Assembly (NCBI RefSeq): GCF_964204645.1
Contig: NC_134028.1
Span: 21,426,153 to 21,490,152 of the forward strand
Length of the DNA: 64,000 nt
Direction: 5' to 3'
Source: Tubulanus polymorphus
Lineage: Eukaryota; Nemertea; Palaeonemertea; Tubulaniformes; Tubulanidae
The notes beneath the pieces are model-generated. The model was not told where the DNA came from. It ran no database searches and worked only from the letters and a program-made list of their open reading frames with translations. Positions 60,121 through 64,000 of this stretch are shown piece by piece; the stretch's first letter is position 1; the number at the start of each line of letters is the position of its first letter. The position numbers and the translations under genes were made by a program.

Positions 60121-60434
60121 ACGTATCTGGCGTGTTGGGTAACTGTGCCCTTCCCATGTTTTATTGCTGCAATAACCTTGCGTATTATCGCATTAGATAT
60201 TTATTTACCTTGGTAACTAGTATTTATTCAGTTTTATGCATCGAGAGACTAGATTGTAATTTATAGATACTGATGATATTTGCGGGTCGCCCAACGGAAA
60301 ATTAATGTCGATTTAAGAATGTTAGGAATGCCTAGGTTTTTAGCCCACTTTAGGCGATATGGTCGGAAATAGGTTCTGGATGAAGTGTCAGAGCCAGCTT
60401 AAAATATTTTCATTATTGATAACTGGAATTACGT

Positions 60435-60809
60435 CAGGGGCGGATCCAGGGACACTGTCGAGAGTAGGAGACTTATAAAAAGGGCATTTTGAAATAAAAA
60501 GGACATTCTGAAATTTTCTTGCAAATTAACTGCATTCAGATGTAGTTTCCAGGTAATTAAGACACAATCTTGAAGAATTATGTGCTCTTGTTTAAAATCA
60601 TCTACCTCATCTTGTAAAAAAGTGCCCTTTTCTAATCTTCATCACCAAATGAATTAATTTCTTTCTATTTTAGGCCTATATGGCAAAAGTGTGCTCAGAA
60701 TGCTCCTCATTTCATCTATTTTTCCAAAGTTTTCGTTCTGGAATGGCTTCATCGTCACTGTTGTTTTCATTTGCAGCCCCCTCTTTTCTAAATACTGGAT
60801 CCGTCCCTG
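60435..60809. mobile_element. CAGGGGCGGATCCAG-type TIR element (375 bp)
   Basis: TIRs CAGGGGCGGATCCAG and CTGGATCCGTCCCTG, with GTGCCCTTTT motifs inside as in 56843-57321. No clear target duplication. The 84-codon frame inside is a shadow. Confidence 0.65.
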
Positions 60810-61179
60810 CAGAGACAGTTTGTACATACCTACATGGGGGATCGAAAAAACTATGCTCGATCGAGGGCAGTTCTTCCAAGCCGGATCAAGTGATTCTGAT
60901 CAGTAAAACGATGATTAATCCAACCCGGAGTTGATTCCCCCTGAGGCTAGGCGTAGGTTGCATTTGGTGGATTACGAATTCGCGCGCAGCTAGCGGAATG
61001 CGTAGGCGGTTTCGATATTGTTTAATTTTCTCCCTAGTTAAACAGAAATTAATTGATATAACGCTAAATATAGCGCGGCGTTGATCACTGAGGAGTGATT
61101 AACAGCAGCTGCAGCCGCGGCGCTGGGTTTATCGTCGCGTTAGTTGTCGTGACAGCGATTGGCTCCGAGTTGATACTCG

Positions 61180-61262
61180 ATTTCAATATAAACCACACCT
61201 TCTATGATTTATCATTTCAGAACTGAGGATTATCCTTCACGTAGCGGATGATTAATTGTAAG
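61180..61262 (+). promoter_or_regulatory. Possible promoter and noncoding first exon
   Basis: An ATTGG (inverted CCAAT) near 61160, a TATAAA at 61189-61194, then a short stretch ending TTGTAAG|GTAAGT at 61262. This looks like a first exon of a plus-strand gene whose coding exons lie beyond the window. Confidence 0.35.
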
Positions 61263-61609
61263 GTAAGTTCCATTTTTTTATCAACCGTATTCGCTGAAAT
61301 TCACTTTTACTTTTGTTGATGCAATTTTCGAGAGGATGAGAAAATGATTTTTTCGATTATTGTCGAGTATTGAGGTTGATGTTCATTCGCTAATGATGCG
61401 ATTTCTGAAACCGATGCCAATTTTTTTGCTGTGAAGTGATTTGAATCCACATGGCTCGATCTTCAATCCCTTGCTGGGCATAAATTCTTTATTCCGTGAT
61501 CACTAACTTTCCAGCAACGCAAGAAAAGCTCTCATGTTTTACAACGGGATACCGGCATACACTAGATGACGCAATAATGCACTCACTTATAGATCGTAAA
61601 ATTTAGTTC

Positions 61610-61790
61610 ATTTTCATTTTTCAATTAACTTTGAACTGGATTTTTGGAAATTTTGTCAAACAAGTCATCACAGAGTAACTGCTGGCGAAAACCTTCCAGA
61701 TCCTCGCCTGCCATACGTGGAGTCCTCGATTGCCACAGTAGAGGTGCCGGTGGTACCCAATAGATATTTCTCTATGACCACACAGAGTGA
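61610..61790. repeat. Dispersed repeat, inverted copy
   Basis: GATCCTCGCCTGCCATACGTGGAGTCCTCGATTGC is the near complement of the sequence at 55700-55735. The left end TTCAATTAACTTTGAACTGGA complements 55930-55950. Confidence 0.6.
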
Positions 61791-61979
61791 ATATTCGCAC
61801 AACAATGTTCGCATTATGAAAACTATTCGGAAACCACGAGAAATGTAATAAAGTAAACCCGTGTGTTTTGCTTTATAGGAATTCACGCGTAATCTTGATC
61901 TTTCATACGTTTCTTTCCTCAAATTCGCGAAATGTTTCACGCTCGATGATATTTTCTGTGCCGTTTATGACTGTTCTTA

Positions 61980-62960
61980 CGGCAGGAAAGAGGAGACGCT
62001 GTCTTACACGACTGGTGACCGACAATCTATCTCCAGTTGCAGCTAGTTGCCCTTGTTCTACTCTTTCGAGCAACTGGTTGGGCAGTATACTCAGTTATGG
62101 TGAAATCTGCCGATGTGCCAACATAGAAATCACTCTGGAAGGGCTTTCCCAGTGATGTCCTTATCAAGCACCTGCCATATGTGCTAGTGAGTTATGGGGA
62201 AACCCATTCAGTGTTTTCAATTAGAAATTGACAAGCCAGGTCCCTTCGAAAAACAGGAGGGTCCCATAATATGTCACAGTCCCTGAAACGAAAGCTTGTT
62301 TGAAGTAACAGGCGGGTCGTTTACAAACGACAGACGGGTCTGGGACCTGGCTCTTATTGAAAACACTGCCATTACCAAAACGTTATTGCAAATCCGAGAA
62401 CAAATCAATTTTTGAACTCAGTTGATCCTACCGTACTCCTGGCCCGTTATCATAGTTAAGTATCAAAATTCATAGTTTATTGTCAAAATTCACAAAGACT
62501 AGTCTACGAAGATGGTAGTTCGGAAGTCTCCCGAACAGGCCAGTCATTCGGTGTGAAGCCAAGCGCACATCGACGAAGTAACTGGAGACAACTTGCAAGG
62601 CAGGATGGATACTTGAATTTGTCGATGTTTGCTAGTTTACGCCTGGTAAGTGGCAATCTATCTCCAGTTGCTTTGGCCATCTAGTTGTACACAGTTACAC
62701 TGTTATCCACTGGATGTGGGCGCTCCATAATCAAGTCAAATCAAAAAGCTTTATTGGCCCGTAATGCAGACTTACCACAACTGATCAAAGCAAAGCTAAA
62801 GGTGACAGGTGACTTTGGATGCCCTCAAGAAAATCTGCTAGATAACATCGCAGTTGCCGTTGATATGCACGCTGTGGATCTCGAGACTGGCACGAGCCTC
62901 GCAGTTGCTGGTTTTTACTAGATTGCATTGGCAATATGTCCTCGCTTGTTCACTTGCGAC
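61980..62960. repeat. CAATCTATCTCCAGTTGC-rich repeat region
   Basis: CAATCTATCTCCAGTTGC occurs at ~62021 and ~62648; CTAGTTGCCC and CGAGCCTCGCAGTTGC motifs recall the element at 11108-11938. A second-order element is likely but its ends are unclear. The 78- and 95-codon frames inside are not credible genes. Confidence 0.4.
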
Positions 62961-63326
62961 TGGATATGATCAGTCGCTAGTTCGATGTACGCTAGTCTTA
63001 ATACTGTGCAGTTAGTTCTATATCCAATGAAAGTCTTCGTGAGGGCCGTCGCATAGAGGCTTAGATCCAAAGATCATGTTTTATTCAATGGCCAATCCAA
63101 CAACTCAAAAGATTAACGACCAATTTCGGACTTTAATAACTTGGAAGCGCTATTAAACGCTTAATAAGCCGGATACCAATAATAGGCCTCCATCCATCCG
63201 TGATAATTATATATGATGAATAATGATTTGATATACCAGGGTGTTTGTGATTGTAATAGATATCATTGAGCTGTCAAACATTCATTCATACACTGATTTT
63301 GGCAGCTACTTTACACTTTCAGCAAC

Positions 63327-63770
63327 TGACTCCCCTGTATTGATGTTCACTGCCCCCTGGTGGAGCTCTTTCATCAACCACGACCTCCCTTGATATTCAC
63401 TGCCCCCTGGTGGAGCCCTTTCATTACCCACAACCTCCCTTGACGTTCACTGCCCCCTGGTAGAGCCCTTTCAACTACTGACTCCCCCAGTGTTGGTGTT
63501 CACTGCCCCCTGGTAGAGCCCTTTCAACAACTGACTCCCCTAGTGTTGATGTCCACTGCCCCCTGGTAGAGCCCTTTCAACAACTGACTCCCCTAGTGTT
63601 GATGTCCACTGCCCCCTGGTGGAGCCCTTTCAACAACTGACTCCCCTAGTGTTGATGTCCACTGCCCCCTGGTAGAGCCCTTTCAACAACTGACTCCCCT
63701 AGTGTTGATGTTCACTGCCCCCTGGTGGAGCCCTTTCAACAACTGACTCCCATAGTGTTGATGTCCATGT
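63327..63770. repeat. 50-53 bp minisatellite with a CTCF-like core
   Basis: Eight units contain CTGCCCCCTGGTRGAGC (near 63350, 63400, 63450, 63503, 63556, 63609, 63662 and 63715). The first period is 50 bp and the later one 53 bp. The complement of the core (CCACCAGGGGGCAG) equals the CTCF consensus core. Confidence 0.85.
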
Positions 63771-64000
63771 TGATGAGATGTTTGAAACAGCTTTGCAAAT
63801 TGGAATCAATTACAGATTAGCTGTGGTTATCTCATTTGGTCCCATTTAACGACTCTAGCCCCTTTACAACTGCACTCTAGGGATGCAATAGCCTAGTGAA
63901 AGGGATTGTAATTGGTTTTTCGCAACGGAGCAATCATACATGCGATCTATTGTGTCTGATATCTATAATTAAATACACCTCAGTTCAGTGTCCTATAGAC
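63771..64000. other. Window end, nothing seen
   Basis: No frame, repeat or RNA gene recognised. Confidence 0.4.

Noticed and set aside
60680-60934. 84-codon plus-strand frame
   Set aside because: It lies largely inside the TIR element at 60435-60809 and has no domain.
63327-63770. CRISPR-like array
   Set aside because: Units are contiguous and near-identical without unique spacers; the genome is eukaryotic.

Overview
The window is genomic DNA from an animal, probably a marine invertebrate and tentatively a lophotrochozoan. Genes have GT-AG introns and TATA-type promoters, and the sequence is AT-rich and full of transposon debris. The debris includes a BEL/Pao LTR relic, non-LTR reverse-transcriptase scraps, TIR and foldback elements, a tRNA-derived SINE, a pearl-like tandem-core element and hammerhead-like motifs. 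The lineage guess rests on repeat style and family content, not on a marker gene.

1-8.5 kb and 27.9-37.6 kb: one tandem cluster of five copies of a class A (rhodopsin-like) GPCR, all on the + strand. Copies 2 (5944-7113), 4 (31463-32461) and 5 (36624-37649) are open. Copy 1 (780-1778) has lost its start codon and has an early stop. Copy 3 (28147-29115) has two frame-breaking deletions. Copies 1 and 4 carry the same 2.1 kb TIR transposon at the same site in the 3' flank, with a nested 0.66 kb Harbinger-like MITE. Copies 2 and 3 share a LINE fragment downstream. Copies 1, 2 and 5 have a ~190 bp palindromic insertion upstream. About 5.9 kb is repeated almost unchanged at a 30.68 kb offset.

8.5-27.9 kb: a ~19.3 kb block that separates a GPCR promoter from its gene, with (AT)n and a repeated short sequence at both edges. 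It holds a terminal exon for a small secreted cysteine-rich peptide, a minus-strand BEL/Pao relic (9675-~14800), a family B (adhesion-like) GPCR gene with a frameshift just before TM7 (16506-21373), and a cluster of TCGAC-rich foldback/TIR elements (22833-26491).

38.4-43.6 kb, minus strand: a reconstructed nine-exon gene for a type I membrane protein (signal peptide, three Ig-like modules, two FN3-like modules, one TM helix, very short tail). 45.66-47.10 kb, plus strand: a coding-intronless lysyl oxidase-like gene with two SRCR domains and intact copper and LTQ residues. 49.8-56.3 kb, minus strand: a reconstructed seven-exon, 407-aa multipass membrane protein resembling the uncharacterised DUF7802 family. 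57-64 kb: mostly repeats, including a minisatellite whose unit contains a CTCF-like core, plus a possible first exon of a gene that continues outside the window.

No operon-like or single-pathway logic links these genes. The dominant theme is local duplication and exchange within a receptor cluster, together with heavy transposon turnover. Exon models were built by eye from reading frames, splice signals and phase, with no transcript evidence.
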